Of a stretch of DNA of 64,000 bases, positions 9,493 to 16,810 are shown piece by piece. The notes beneath the pieces are model-generated. The model was not told the DNA's origin, made no database searches, and worked only from the letters and a program-made list of their open reading frames with translations. This DNA is from Mycobacterium scrofulaceum (lineage in GTDB: Bacteria; Actinomycetota; Actinomycetes; Mycobacteriales; Mycobacteriaceae). Position numbers and translations under genes: made by a program. The stretch spans positions 1 to 64,000 of the forward strand of contig NZ_MVIJ01000022.1 of the NCBI RefSeq assembly GCF_002086735.1, written 5' to 3'. Every line of letters begins with the position of its first letter. Position 1 is the first letter of the stretch.

Positions 9493-11193
9493 TTAGCGTC
9501 CCAGCGGGGGTTCGAACCGCGGGAACAACGGCCTTTCGCGCCTGGTCGTCGGCGGCGCCTCGGTGGTGGTCGCCTGCGACGTCGTGGTCGGCGGGGCGGT
9601 CGTGGTCGTCGGCGGGGGCGTCGTGGTGGTCGTCGGCGGCACCGTGGTGGTGGTGGTCGTGGTCGGCGGCTCGGTGGTGGTCGTGGTGGCGGGCGACTGC
9701 TCGGACGACGACGACGGCGGCGGCGGTGGCGGCGGCGGCAGGACCGTGACGGTGGTGCTGTTGTCCGGTCCGGTGATGGTCACCGTTTGTGAGGTTTGCG
9801 GGGCGGGCGGCGTGGTCTTGACCGGAGTGGATCCGGGGTGGCCGAGGGTGAGGGCCAACACGATGGCCACCAATATGGCCGCCGCCGCGCCGGCGACGCT
9901 GAGGACCAGCGCCGTGCGTTTGTACCACGGCAGCCCGCCCTCCGGTGCGGGGTAACGATTGCCGGCGTCGGAGTCGGAATCCCTTGCCTCGTCGGTGTAC
10001 TCGCCGGTGGCGTCGCGCCCGGTGTAGGGCACCGGCTCGTCACCGCCGTCGTCGTCCTCCGACCAGGCCAGGGCGCCGTCGACGTCGGTGGCCCGGGCGG
10101 CCCACGCGGCCTGGGTCATGTCGATCCCGGCGGTGCCGACCATCTCGGTCGGGGTCTCCACGACGGCGCCCGCGGCGGTCGGGACGCCGGCCGAGGCCTG
10201 TTGGTCGCCGAGCACCGCCGCGCCGACGGCGGCGCTGAGCACGGGCTGCGGTGCGGTGTGGACGGGCACCTGGAACCGCTCCGCCAGCCGCGTGGTGAGC
10301 AGCGGGATGCTGGCGCCGCCGCCGGCGGTGGCCACGGCGGCCAGCGCGGTCTTCGCAAGCCCGTTGCGGCGCAACGCTTCCTCGAGGTCGTCCAGGAACC
10401 GGTCCAGCGGCCCGGCGATCAGTTGCTCCAGCTCGGTGCGCGACAGCGACCCGCCCGCGACGGCGGCCGTCGTGGCCGTCGACAGTTGCTCCTTGGCGCG
10501 CCGGCATTCGCCCAGCAGGCGGCTCTGGGAGCTCATCCGCACGGTGCCTGCCACGTCGGCCATGGTGTCGTCCGAGGCGCGCATGCGGCCGAGGACGAGC
10601 TGATCGATTGCGTCGCCGGAGAAGTCGGTGGAACGCACCGACGGGCCGACGCGGGTGAAGTTGGACCCGGCGTCCATCAGGGTGACCGTGGTGCCGCTGG
10701 CGCCGAAGTCGCACAGGGCGACCACGCCGGTGGTCGGGAATCCCGGCCTGCCGCGCAGCGCCGCCAGCGCGGCGGTGGCGTCGGACACCAGCACCGGGGC
10801 CACTCCGCCGCGGGCCAGATCCGGCTGGGCGAAGAACTCCTCACGCAGCGCGGTGAATTGGGCGTCGGACCAGTACGCGGGGACGGCGATGGTGATGGGC
10901 GTGCCGTAGCCGACGGTGCGGGCCATGGCCTCGATCGCCTCGACCGTCAGCACCTCGCCCAGGTACTTCGTGCCGTCGGCCGCCACCAACGGCGACCGGT
11001 CGCCGACCCGCTCGACGAAGCCGCGCAGCACCATGCCGCCCTGGGTCAGGTTCGGGTTCTCTTCCGGCAGGCCAACTTCGGTCGGCCGCTGTTCGAAGAG
11101 GGTCAACACGGCGCTGCGGACCACCGGCGCCCTGCCCGCTCGGGCCGCCACCAGGTGGGCCGCCCCGATCGACAGCCCGAGCGACTCGCTCAT
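9493..11193 (-). CDS. Membrane-anchored, degenerate Hsp70-like protein with Thr/Pro-rich tail
   Basis: About 566 residues. Residues 1-350 resemble an Hsp70 actin-type ATPase domain: CDFGASGTTVTLMD (phosphate 2), ATAGGGASIPLLTTRLAERF (adenosine motif) and SAAVGAAVLG are recognisable. The phosphate-1 loop, normally DLGTT, reads LSIGAAHLV, without the Asp and Thr residues, so ATP hydrolysis is doubtful. There is no DnaK substrate-binding domain. After an acidic linker, GLPWYKRT leads into one membrane helix (about 432-450) and a 112-residue tail of Thr, Pro and Ser. The Pro/Thr-rich proteins Rv0312 and Rv2264c of M. tuberculosis are similar in plan (from memory). The start MSESLGLSIG is at 11193. 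Confidence 0.8.
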   Translation of the reverse strand: MSESLGLSIGAAHLVAARAGRAPVVRSAVLTLFEQRPTEVGLPEENPNLTQGGMVLRGFVERVGDRSPLVAADGTKYLGEVLTVEAIEAMARTVGYGTPITIAVPAYWSDAQFTALREEFFAQPDLARGGVAPVLVSDATAALAALRGRPGFPTTGVVALCDFGASGTTVTLMDAGSNFTRVGPSVRSTDFSGDAIDQLVLGRMRASDDTMADVAGTVRMSSQSRLLGECRRAKEQLSTATTAAVAGGSLSRTELEQLIAGPLDRFLDDLEEALRRNGLAKTALAAVATAGGGASIPLLTTRLAERFQVPVHTAPQPVLSAAVGAAVLGDQQASAGVPTAAGAVVETPTEMVGTAGIDMTQAAWAARATDVDGALAWSEDDDGGDEPVPYTGRDATGEYTDEARDSDSDAGNRYPAPEGGLPWYKRTALVLSVAGAAAAILVAIVLALTLGHPGSTPVKTTPPAPQTSQTVTITGPDNSTTVTVLPPPPPPPPSSSSEQSPATTTTTEPPTTTTTTTVPPTTTTTPPPTTTTAPPTTTSQATTTEAPPTTRRERPLFPRFEPPLGR

Positions 11194-11248
11194 GCCCTGC
11201 ACCCCACTTCCGATCGCCCGGTGGTCCTCACCATAGCGGCCGACGCGG

Positions 11249-11770
11249 TCAGCGCAGGCCGGGCGGGACCGTGATCACCGTGGGGACGCCCGGAATCGTG
11301 ATCACCGACGGCACTTGGGGCAGGTGGTGCCGATGCGTCGGCACCTGCTGGGTCGGCTCGCGCGTGGGCTGCTGGGTCGGCTGCTGCGCCGGCGCCTCGA
11401 CCGCACTGCTGGTGGTCGGGGTCGTGGTGGTCGTGGTCGGTGGGGTCGTGGTGGTGGTGGTCGTCGTGGTGCTCGTGCTGCTGGTGCTCGGGCTGGGGGT
11501 GGTGCCCTGCTCGCCGTGCAGCAGCTCGGTGATGCCGTAGACGATCAGGCCGATCAGGATTGCGACGAACACCAGCCAGGCGATGAGCAGCGGGGGCTTG
11601 CGGTACCACGGAGTGGGTTCGCCTTCCAGGGCGTCGAACGCCTCGGGCTGCTCCGACCCGTCGGGCGGATACAACGGCGGTTGGCCGGACGTCGGCGGGT
11701 CAGCCAGGCCGTAGTCGGCGTGACCGGTCGCCTGATCGTGGAAGTCGTCGGGTGGGCCTTTGCGTTCCAC
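11249..11770 (-). CDS. Single-pass membrane protein with Thr-rich extracytoplasmic tail
   Basis: A 173-residue protein of unknown function with a soluble acidic/Pro-rich N-terminal part (1-53), the juxtamembrane motif EPTPWYRKPP, one membrane helix (about 59-80) and a tail with long Thr runs, then Gln/Pro-rich sequence ending VITIPGVPTVITVPPGLR. The plan (cytoplasmic domain, PWY[KR]-type motif, helix, Thr/Pro tail) is the same as that of the Hsp70-like protein encoded just downstream, about 55 bp away. The two may act together at the envelope; this is inference. The start is GTG at 11770. Confidence 0.75.
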   Translation of the reverse strand: MERKGPPDDFHDQATGHADYGLADPPTSGQPPLYPPDGSEQPEAFDALEGEPTPWYRKPPLLIAWLVFVAILIGLIVYGITELLHGEQGTTPSPSTSSTSTTTTTTTTTPPTTTTTTPTTSSAVEAPAQQPTQQPTREPTQQVPTHRHHLPQVPSVITIPGVPTVITVPPGLR

Positions 11771-11816
11771 GGCACCGATCGTACTGACACCACCTGCGAG
11801 CCTCCTGAGCCCGCCG

Positions 11817-12542
11817 TCAGGACGTGCCCCGGAGAATGCGTTCGATCCGGTCCATCAGCTCGCCCGGACCGGCATGGGCGCCGTCTTTCCAGGCCGCCAG
11901 CGCCTCGCCGAGACTGGCCGGTTGGACGGTCAGGTATTGGCCGAGCATCACCGCCGCAGTTGTATCGCTGCCGGCCTCAGCGGGTTGGTAGACGACTTCG
12001 GTCTGCAACGACTCGGTACCAGCCGCCACGTTCCGGACGAGCTTGGGCGCGATCGACCGGACCTCCTCGCGCCGGATGTCGGTCGACGCCCCGCCACGCT
12101 CTGGTATTCGAACCGTCAACGCCGACGGTGTGATTCGCAGAAGTGATCGCCGCCAGATCCACAAGGTGACGATCAACATCAGCGCCGAGATGGCGAGCAG
12201 GATAATCCCGCCGTAGAGCAGCCATGCCGGATTGCCCGGCGCGTGGCCCGCGGCCACCATCGCGACCGCTATGAGCGGGATGAGCACCAGCACGCTGTAC
12301 GCATTGCCCTCGAACCACGGGATGTAGCGGCAGACGATCTCCTCCCCCGTACGACGGACCCCCGCGGCAAAGACTCGACGGCCGCTTCCATAGGCGATCG
12401 CGATGCCGGTCGCAGCGACGCCCAGAGACAGATACCAAGCCGATCCGACCAGCACATTGACGCCGGCCAGCAGACACAGCGCCCCGCCGAAGGCGTAGCG
12501 CGCTAATCGCAGGCGACGCCGTCCCACTTCGCTACTCGCCAT
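11817..12542 (-). CDS. Polytopic membrane protein; candidate immunity protein
   Basis: 241 residues with four predicted membrane helices in two hairpins (about 13-32, 36-52, 82-100 and 108-130). They are followed by a soluble C-terminal domain of about 100 residues that starts RSLLRITPSALTVRIPERGG and could be a bacterial PH-like fold. I do not recognise a named family. It is the third gene of the cassette with the LpqN-like and toxin-like genes and overlaps the former by 11 bp, which suggests translational coupling. Position and membrane topology make it the best immunity candidate for a membrane-acting toxin; this is inference. Confidence 0.75.
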   Translation of the reverse strand: MASSEVGRRRLRLARYAFGGALCLLAGVNVLVGSAWYLSLGVAATGIAIAYGSGRRVFAAGVRRTGEEIVCRYIPWFEGNAYSVLVLIPLIAVAMVAAGHAPGNPAWLLYGGIILLAISALMLIVTLWIWRRSLLRITPSALTVRIPERGGASTDIRREEVRSIAPKLVRNVAAGTESLQTEVVYQPAEAGSDTTAAVMLGQYLTVQPASLGEALAAWKDGAHAGPGELMDRIERILRGTS

Positions 12543-13107
12543 GAACAGCGGTCCCGCGCTCGGCTACCGTGACGGCGCTGCAGTCACCGCCACGCGCTGG
12601 AAGTGCCGCGGCGCCCGTGCTAACTGACAGCCAGACGCCTGCTCGTTCCACCGGAGAATTCTTCAGCGCGGTCACCGTCAATTGCGCAATGAGGGTCTCC
12701 CTTTCAGCCGGCACGATCCTCGATCGTGACACGCTCTCGATCGCGCCGAGCTCGTGACTGATCTCCGTCGCAAGCGCGCCCACGACACCGCGACCCTCGG
12801 CGGCCGCGGCGAGCTCACGACGCCGTTCGCGAGACCCCGGTACCGATTGCAACTGCTGCTCGACCAGCATCGCAAACACCTCGCCGGCGTCCATCGGGGC
12901 TTCGACGCGGTGCATCGTCAGCACTGCGTTAGCGCAGAACACCGTGATCTGCGGGTCGGTTCGACAGACCCACACACGAACTCCTACGGCGGATTCGAAG
13001 GGTTCCCAGCCGGGCGGTAACCCGACCTCCACCAGAAATCCAGCGAACCGATCGACCGGGGAAAAACGCGTGCCGTGTTTCTTGAGGAACTCGTCGAATC
13101 GCATCAT
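12532..13107 (-). CDS. LpqN/LpqT-like soluble protein
   Basis: 191 residues from the ATG at 13107 (MMRFDEFLKKHGTRFSPVDRFAGFLVEVGLPPGW); a longer frame upstream overlaps the preceding gene and is not needed. The pattern LPPGWEPFESAVGVRVWVCRTDP, then LTMHRVEAPMDAGEVFAMLVEQQ, and ISHELGAIESVSRSRIVPAERETLIAQLTVTALKNSP resembles the mycobacterial LpqN/LpqT family. Unlike LpqN itself there is no signal peptide or lipobox, so it is probably cytoplasmic. It starts 8 bp after the toxin-like gene and overlaps the membrane-protein gene by 11 bp. A chaperone, adaptor or immunity role would fit, but none is shown. Confidence 0.7.
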   Translation of the reverse strand: MMRFDEFLKKHGTRFSPVDRFAGFLVEVGLPPGWEPFESAVGVRVWVCRTDPQITVFCANAVLTMHRVEAPMDAGEVFAMLVEQQLQSVPGSRERRRELAAAAEGRGVVGALATEISHELGAIESVSRSRIVPAERETLIAQLTVTALKNSPVERAGVWLSVSTGAAALPARGGDCSAVTVAERGTAVHGE

Positions 13108-13114
13108 CGTCGCC

Positions 13115-14317
13115 CTACCCGAAACCGAAGATCGATTCCACGCCGTGCACCGCACTACCGACGGCATCCGAAACCGGCTGCCAGGCCACCTCGATCGTTT
13201 TGGATGCCAGGAGGCTTGCGCCGGCTCCGACAACCGCGCCCGCCACCAGTCCCACCGCGGTGCCCGCCCCCGGAACGACCGAACCGATCGCTGCGCCAAA
13301 CTCAGAACCGGCCAGCGCGCCTCCCACCCAACCGCCAGCCGCGAGGCCGGCGGCGACACCTGCGCTCTCCCGGGTGACAGCCTCGGGCACCGAGTTGCCG
13401 TCGTGGATATCGGACATGACGGCCGGTACCGCGCTGGCCGCGGCGACCACCCCGCCGACCCGGGAGAACCCCTTGAGTTCGACCCCGCCGATCTTCGGAT
13501 CCTCCAGCCATCGCAACAAGCCCGGGTCGGCCTTGCCGGGCCCCGTGCCGGGGGACTCGGCGATCAGGTTGGTCGTCGCCTGACGCACACCGTCTGCGGT
13601 GCCACCGGCCACCGCGCCCGCGCCCGCGATCGCGACATCCCCAGGCGCGGGCGCCAACGAGGGCCCGCCGTGCTGGTCGGGCCCCGCCGGGGGCGGTCCC
13701 GGCGGGGAAGCTACGAAGTCATATCCGTCCGCGTGCAGCGTGCCCAGCGCGTTCTGGAAGGAGCCCGAGTATCCGTTGCGCGTCGCCTGCAGCTGGCCCA
13801 GCGCGTCTTTGGTGGCGCGCACGGCGTCGTCCTCGCATTTGGCGATGAACGCTTCGAGCGCGTCGTAATCGGCCGCGCTGAGGTCCCCCTCGTCTTCCAT
13901 CTCGTCGGCTTCGGCGATCAGTCCGTCGAGGTTTTCCAATTCGGCTTCCAGCGACGCGATCCGTCCCGCCGCGGTCTTCTGCGCTTCGGCCAAGGTCGCG
14001 GCGATGTTCTCCAGGTCGGCGGCAATCTTGGGTAACTGCAACGACTGCGCCCCAAGGGCTTTCGTCACCCGCTGGACTTCGTCGGAGTCGTTGATCGGAT
14101 GATCGCCGTTCTGGTGATTCCAGGCGGCATCGAAGCGGGTGCGGGCCTGTTCGAACGCGTGGTCGGCCTCCGCCGTGCACCGACCCGCGCGATGGAAGGC
14201 CCCGGCCAAGCTGGAAATCTGCGCCGGGCTGCCCGCCTGCAGGCTTGCGTTGACCGCCCAGGGGTCACCACCGGCTGCGCCGATCAGGGCGGGGACGCTG
14301 ATGTAGAGGAGTTGCAT
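13115..14317 (-). CDS. Polymorphic-toxin-like protein with helical N-domain and glycine zipper
   Basis: 400 residues. Residues 1-200 form a mycobacterial helical domain I recognise from multidomain proteins of this genus (AAGGDPWAVNASLQAGSP, FHRAGRCTAEADHAFEQAR, AAWNHQNGDHPINDSDEVQ, then a long coiled coil around 100-195). A Pro/Gly linker (204-226) joins it to a different C-terminal half ending in a hydrophobic glycine zipper (318-370, many GxxxG spacings). This is the modular plan of LXG-like secreted effectors, and glycine-zipper ends occur in membrane-depolarising toxins. No signal peptide is visible, so a type VII (ESX) route would be needed. Toxicity and secretion are inferred. Confidence 0.75.
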   Translation of the reverse strand: MQLLYISVPALIGAAGGDPWAVNASLQAGSPAQISSLAGAFHRAGRCTAEADHAFEQARTRFDAAWNHQNGDHPINDSDEVQRVTKALGAQSLQLPKIAADLENIAATLAEAQKTAAGRIASLEAELENLDGLIAEADEMEDEGDLSAADYDALEAFIAKCEDDAVRATKDALGQLQATRNGYSGSFQNALGTLHADGYDFVASPPGPPPAGPDQHGGPSLAPAPGDVAIAGAGAVAGGTADGVRQATTNLIAESPGTGPGKADPGLLRWLEDPKIGGVELKGFSRVGGVVAAASAVPAVMSDIHDGNSVPEAVTRESAGVAAGLAAGGWVGGALAGSEFGAAIGSVVPGAGTAVGLVAGAVVGAGASLLASKTIEVAWQPVSDAVGSAVHGVESIFGFG

Positions 14318-14324
14318 CGCGTCG

Positions 14325-14384
14325 TCAGCGGCTCGCCCTGACGGTGGTCAAATCCCGCGTGGCTCCGGTCGCATCCACGAGCAT
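14325..14384 (-). CDS. Possible 19-residue leader peptide upstream of the toxin-like gene
   Basis: An ATG at 14384 with a strong Shine-Dalgarno stretch (GGGAGGGGGG, about 3-5 bases before it) opens a 19-codon frame, MLVDATGATRDLTTVRASR, ending 7 bp before the toxin-like ATG. The toxin-like gene itself has no clear ribosome-binding site, so coupling through this frame is plausible. Homology of so short a peptide cannot be judged. Confidence 0.3.
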   Translation of the reverse strand: MLVDATGATRDLTTVRASR

Positions 14385-14490
14385 CGCCCCCCTCCCGATC
14401 CCTCGCGAAAGACTACTCCGGCACGCGTATCAGCCAATTCACCTCGCGTATCGGGGGCCATCGTGACGAATGGCCTCGCGCTTTGGGGCC

Positions 14491-16209
14491 TCAGTTCCCA
14501 CCGAGGGCGGCGCGCACGCGTCCCCGCGCCCGGTCGAGCCGGGCGGCCGCCTCTGCCGCGTCGACGCCCGCGCGCAGCGCGACGATCGCCGTCTTGGCAT
14601 GGCCCCCGGCGGCCGCGAGCGCGGCGGCCGCGGTTTCCTCGTCGACGCCGGCCGCCTCGCGGACGATCCGCACCGCGCGGCGGCGCAGCTTCGTGTTGGT
14701 CGCGCGCACGTCGACCATCCGCGGCCCGTAGGCCTTGCCGAGCGCGATCAGCACGCTCGTCGAGAGCGCGTTGAGCACGACCTTCTGCGCCGTTCCCGCG
14801 GTCAGCCGCGTCGAGCCGGCCAACACCTCGGGCCCGGTCAGCAGTTCGATCACCACGTCGGCCGATGCCTGGCTGCCGGGGTTGTTGACGATCGCGACCC
14901 TCAGCGCGCCCGCCGCGCGCGCGTGCTCGAGCGCGCCCAGCACGTACGGCGTGCGGCCCGACGCGGTGATCCCGACGAGGGCGTCGGCGGCGGTCAAGTC
15001 GGCGAGATCGGCGGGGTCGAAGGCGTCCTCGGCGCCCTCGATCGCCTCGGTCAGCGCCGCCGGCCCGCCGGCGATCACGCCGCGCACCAGGTCGGTGCCG
15101 AACGTGGGCGCACACTCGGCCGCGTCGAGCACGCCGAGCCGCCCGGGCGTTCCGGCGCCGGCGTAGATCAGCCGGCCGCCGCGCTCGAGCCGCGCGGCGA
15201 TGGCCTCGGCCGCCGCCGCGATCCGCGGGACCGCCGCCGCCACCGCGGCGTGCGCCTCGCCCTCGGCGGCGACGAGCAGCGCGACGACCTCCCCGACGGG
15301 CCGCGCGTCCAGGTCGTGCAGGCCCGGACGCGCGGCTTCGGTGTCGAGCGCGTCGAGTCCTTGCGCGGCAAAGGTTTTCGGCTCCGCCTGCAGGCGGAGC
15401 AGGTGCGGCTGGTGGATCGCCCCCAGCCGCAGCGCCCCGTCGAGCGCGTCGCCGGCGGCGGGAACGAGGTCGAGCCCCTCCCGCAGCGTGTCGAACCCGG
15501 CCAGGCCGCCGACCATCGCGACCGGGCCGTCGCCGGCCGCGCGAGCGGTCGCGGCGAGCGCCTCAGCCGCCGCGCCGACGATCGCCCGCGCGGCGGCGTC
15601 GCCGTGCGCGGCGAGGACGTCGGGCGCGAAGGACGCGAGCGCGGCGGCACCGGTGAGCCGCGCGGGCCAGGTCTGCGGCGCGCCGAAGCGGGCGCGGGCG
15701 GCGTCGAGCAGCGTCGTGGCCGGGCCGCGGCCGTCGTGGGCGCGCAGCGCCGCGCGCAGCCCGGCGGCGCCGATCCACGCGCCGCCGCCCTCGTCGCCCA
15801 GCCACGGGCCCCAGCCGTCGGCGGTCCGCAGTACGCCGCCCGCGTCGATCGCGAGCGCGACGACGCCGGTGCCCACGATCAGCACGACGCCCGCCTCCCC
15901 GCCCAGCGCGCCCGCATGCGCGATCACGGCGTCGCCGGTCACCGCGACGCGCTCCACCCGCAGCGAGGCCAGCAGCGCATCGCCCAGCGCGCGCGCCGCG
16001 TCCGGCGCGGCCAGCGCCCCGGCGGCGCCCACGATCACCTCGTCGACCGCGCCGAGCTGGCTTGCCACGGTCAGGATCGCCGCCTCGGCGGCCCGCACGC
16101 CGCCGGGCGCCGCGAGCCCCGGCGCGCCCGGCCCCTGCGCCCTGCGGCCGCCGGCCGAAGCCCGGCACGACGTCTTACCCAAGTCGACGGCGAGGATCAC
16201 CGCACCCAT
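14491..16209 (-). CDS. Fused MurNAc/GlcNAc kinase and MurNAc-6-phosphate etherase
   Basis: 572 residues holding two enzymes. Residues 1 to about 285 are a BadF/BadG-type sugar kinase: DLGKTSCRA (phosphate 1, from residue 9), VLIVGTGVVALAI and GWGPWLGDEGGGAWIG. Residues about 286-572 are MurQ: GGRLIYAGAGTPGRLGVLD, AAECAPTFG with the catalytic-type Glu, ITASGRTPYV, and GPEVLAGSTRLTAGTAQK. Together the two halves could phosphorylate MurNAc and then split MurNAc-6-phosphate into GlcNAc-6-phosphate and D-lactate, a short peptidoglycan recycling route. The start MGAVILAVDLGKT is at 16209. GC is extreme and Ala codons are mostly GCG, unlike the neighbours, which suggests transfer. Confidence 0.88.
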   Translation of the reverse strand: MGAVILAVDLGKTSCRASAGGRRAQGPGAPGLAAPGGVRAAEAAILTVASQLGAVDEVIVGAAGALAAPDAARALGDALLASLRVERVAVTGDAVIAHAGALGGEAGVVLIVGTGVVALAIDAGGVLRTADGWGPWLGDEGGGAWIGAAGLRAALRAHDGRGPATTLLDAARARFGAPQTWPARLTGAAALASFAPDVLAAHGDAAARAIVGAAAEALAATARAAGDGPVAMVGGLAGFDTLREGLDLVPAAGDALDGALRLGAIHQPHLLRLQAEPKTFAAQGLDALDTEAARPGLHDLDARPVGEVVALLVAAEGEAHAAVAAAVPRIAAAAEAIAARLERGGRLIYAGAGTPGRLGVLDAAECAPTFGTDLVRGVIAGGPAALTEAIEGAEDAFDPADLADLTAADALVGITASGRTPYVLGALEHARAAGALRVAIVNNPGSQASADVVIELLTGPEVLAGSTRLTAGTAQKVVLNALSTSVLIALGKAYGPRMVDVRATNTKLRRRAVRIVREAAGVDEETAAAALAAAGGHAKTAIVALRAGVDAAEAAARLDRARGRVRAALGGN

Positions 16210-16251
16210 CCTTGATCGGCCCGGGCGGCGTGTCGAGCGCAAACTGGTGAA

Positions 16252-16782
16252 GTGGGGCGGGCGTTGCTGACCGTGGGGCACGGGACGGCCGGCCGCGAGC
16301 GGCTGGGGGAGTTGCTCGCCGGCGCGGGGGTTGAGCTGGTGGTGGACGTGCGGCGCTATCCGGCCAGCCGGACGAACGCGGACGTGCGGCGCGAGGCCCT
16401 GGAATGCTGGCTGCCCGAACGCGGCATCGATTATTGGTGGGAGCCCCGCCTGGGCGGGCGGCGTCATGTCGCGGCCGGAGCACCGGAGCCGGACACCTGG
16501 TGGTCGGTGGCCGCGTTCCGGGCGTACGCCGCCTACACCCGGACGCCGGAGTTCGACAGCGCGCTGGACGAGGTCCTGGCCGACGCCGCCCGGCGCACCA
16601 CCGCGGTGATGTGCAGCGAGAGCGTGTGGTGGCGCTGCCACCGGCGGCTGATCGCCGACGTGGCGGAGCTCGGTCGCGCGGTGCCGGTCCAGCACCTGAT
16701 GCCGGACGGCCGCCTGCGCCCGCACCGCCCCGCCGACGGCGCCCGCCGCCACCCCGACGGCCACCTGACATGGGACGGCTGA
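16252..16782 (+). CDS. DUF488 family protein
   Basis: 176 residues with the DUF488 pattern: N-terminal LLTVGHGTAGRERLGELLAGAGVELVVDVRRYPASR, then FRAYAAYTRTPEF and the Cys-containing C-terminal motif MCSESVWWRCHRRLIADVA. The molecular function of DUF488 is not established. The GTG start at 16252 is 42 bp from the divergent kinase-etherase start, so both promoters must lie in that short gap. The His/Arg/Pro-rich end (HLMPDGRLRPHRPADGARRH) is not informative. Confidence 0.85.
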   Translation: MGRALLTVGHGTAGRERLGELLAGAGVELVVDVRRYPASRTNADVRREALECWLPERGIDYWWEPRLGGRRHVAAGAPEPDTWWSVAAFRAYAAYTRTPEFDSALDEVLADAARRTTAVMCSESVWWRCHRRLIADVAELGRAVPVQHLMPDGRLRPHRPADGARRHPDGHLTWDG

Positions 16783-16810
16783 ACCGGCGCCCGCCGGTCC
16801 GGACTTGCCC

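Noticed and set aside
9560..9760. GTGGTCGTGG-type short repeats as a tandem-repeat or CRISPR-like array
   Set aside because: They encode the Thr/Pro/Ser tail of the Hsp70-like protein; there are no regular spacers.
14348..14490. A 37-codon frame (MAPDTRGELADT...) upstream of the toxin-like gene as a possible WXG100 adaptor
   Set aside because: It is too short, has no WXG motif or helical pattern, and has no ribosome-binding site.
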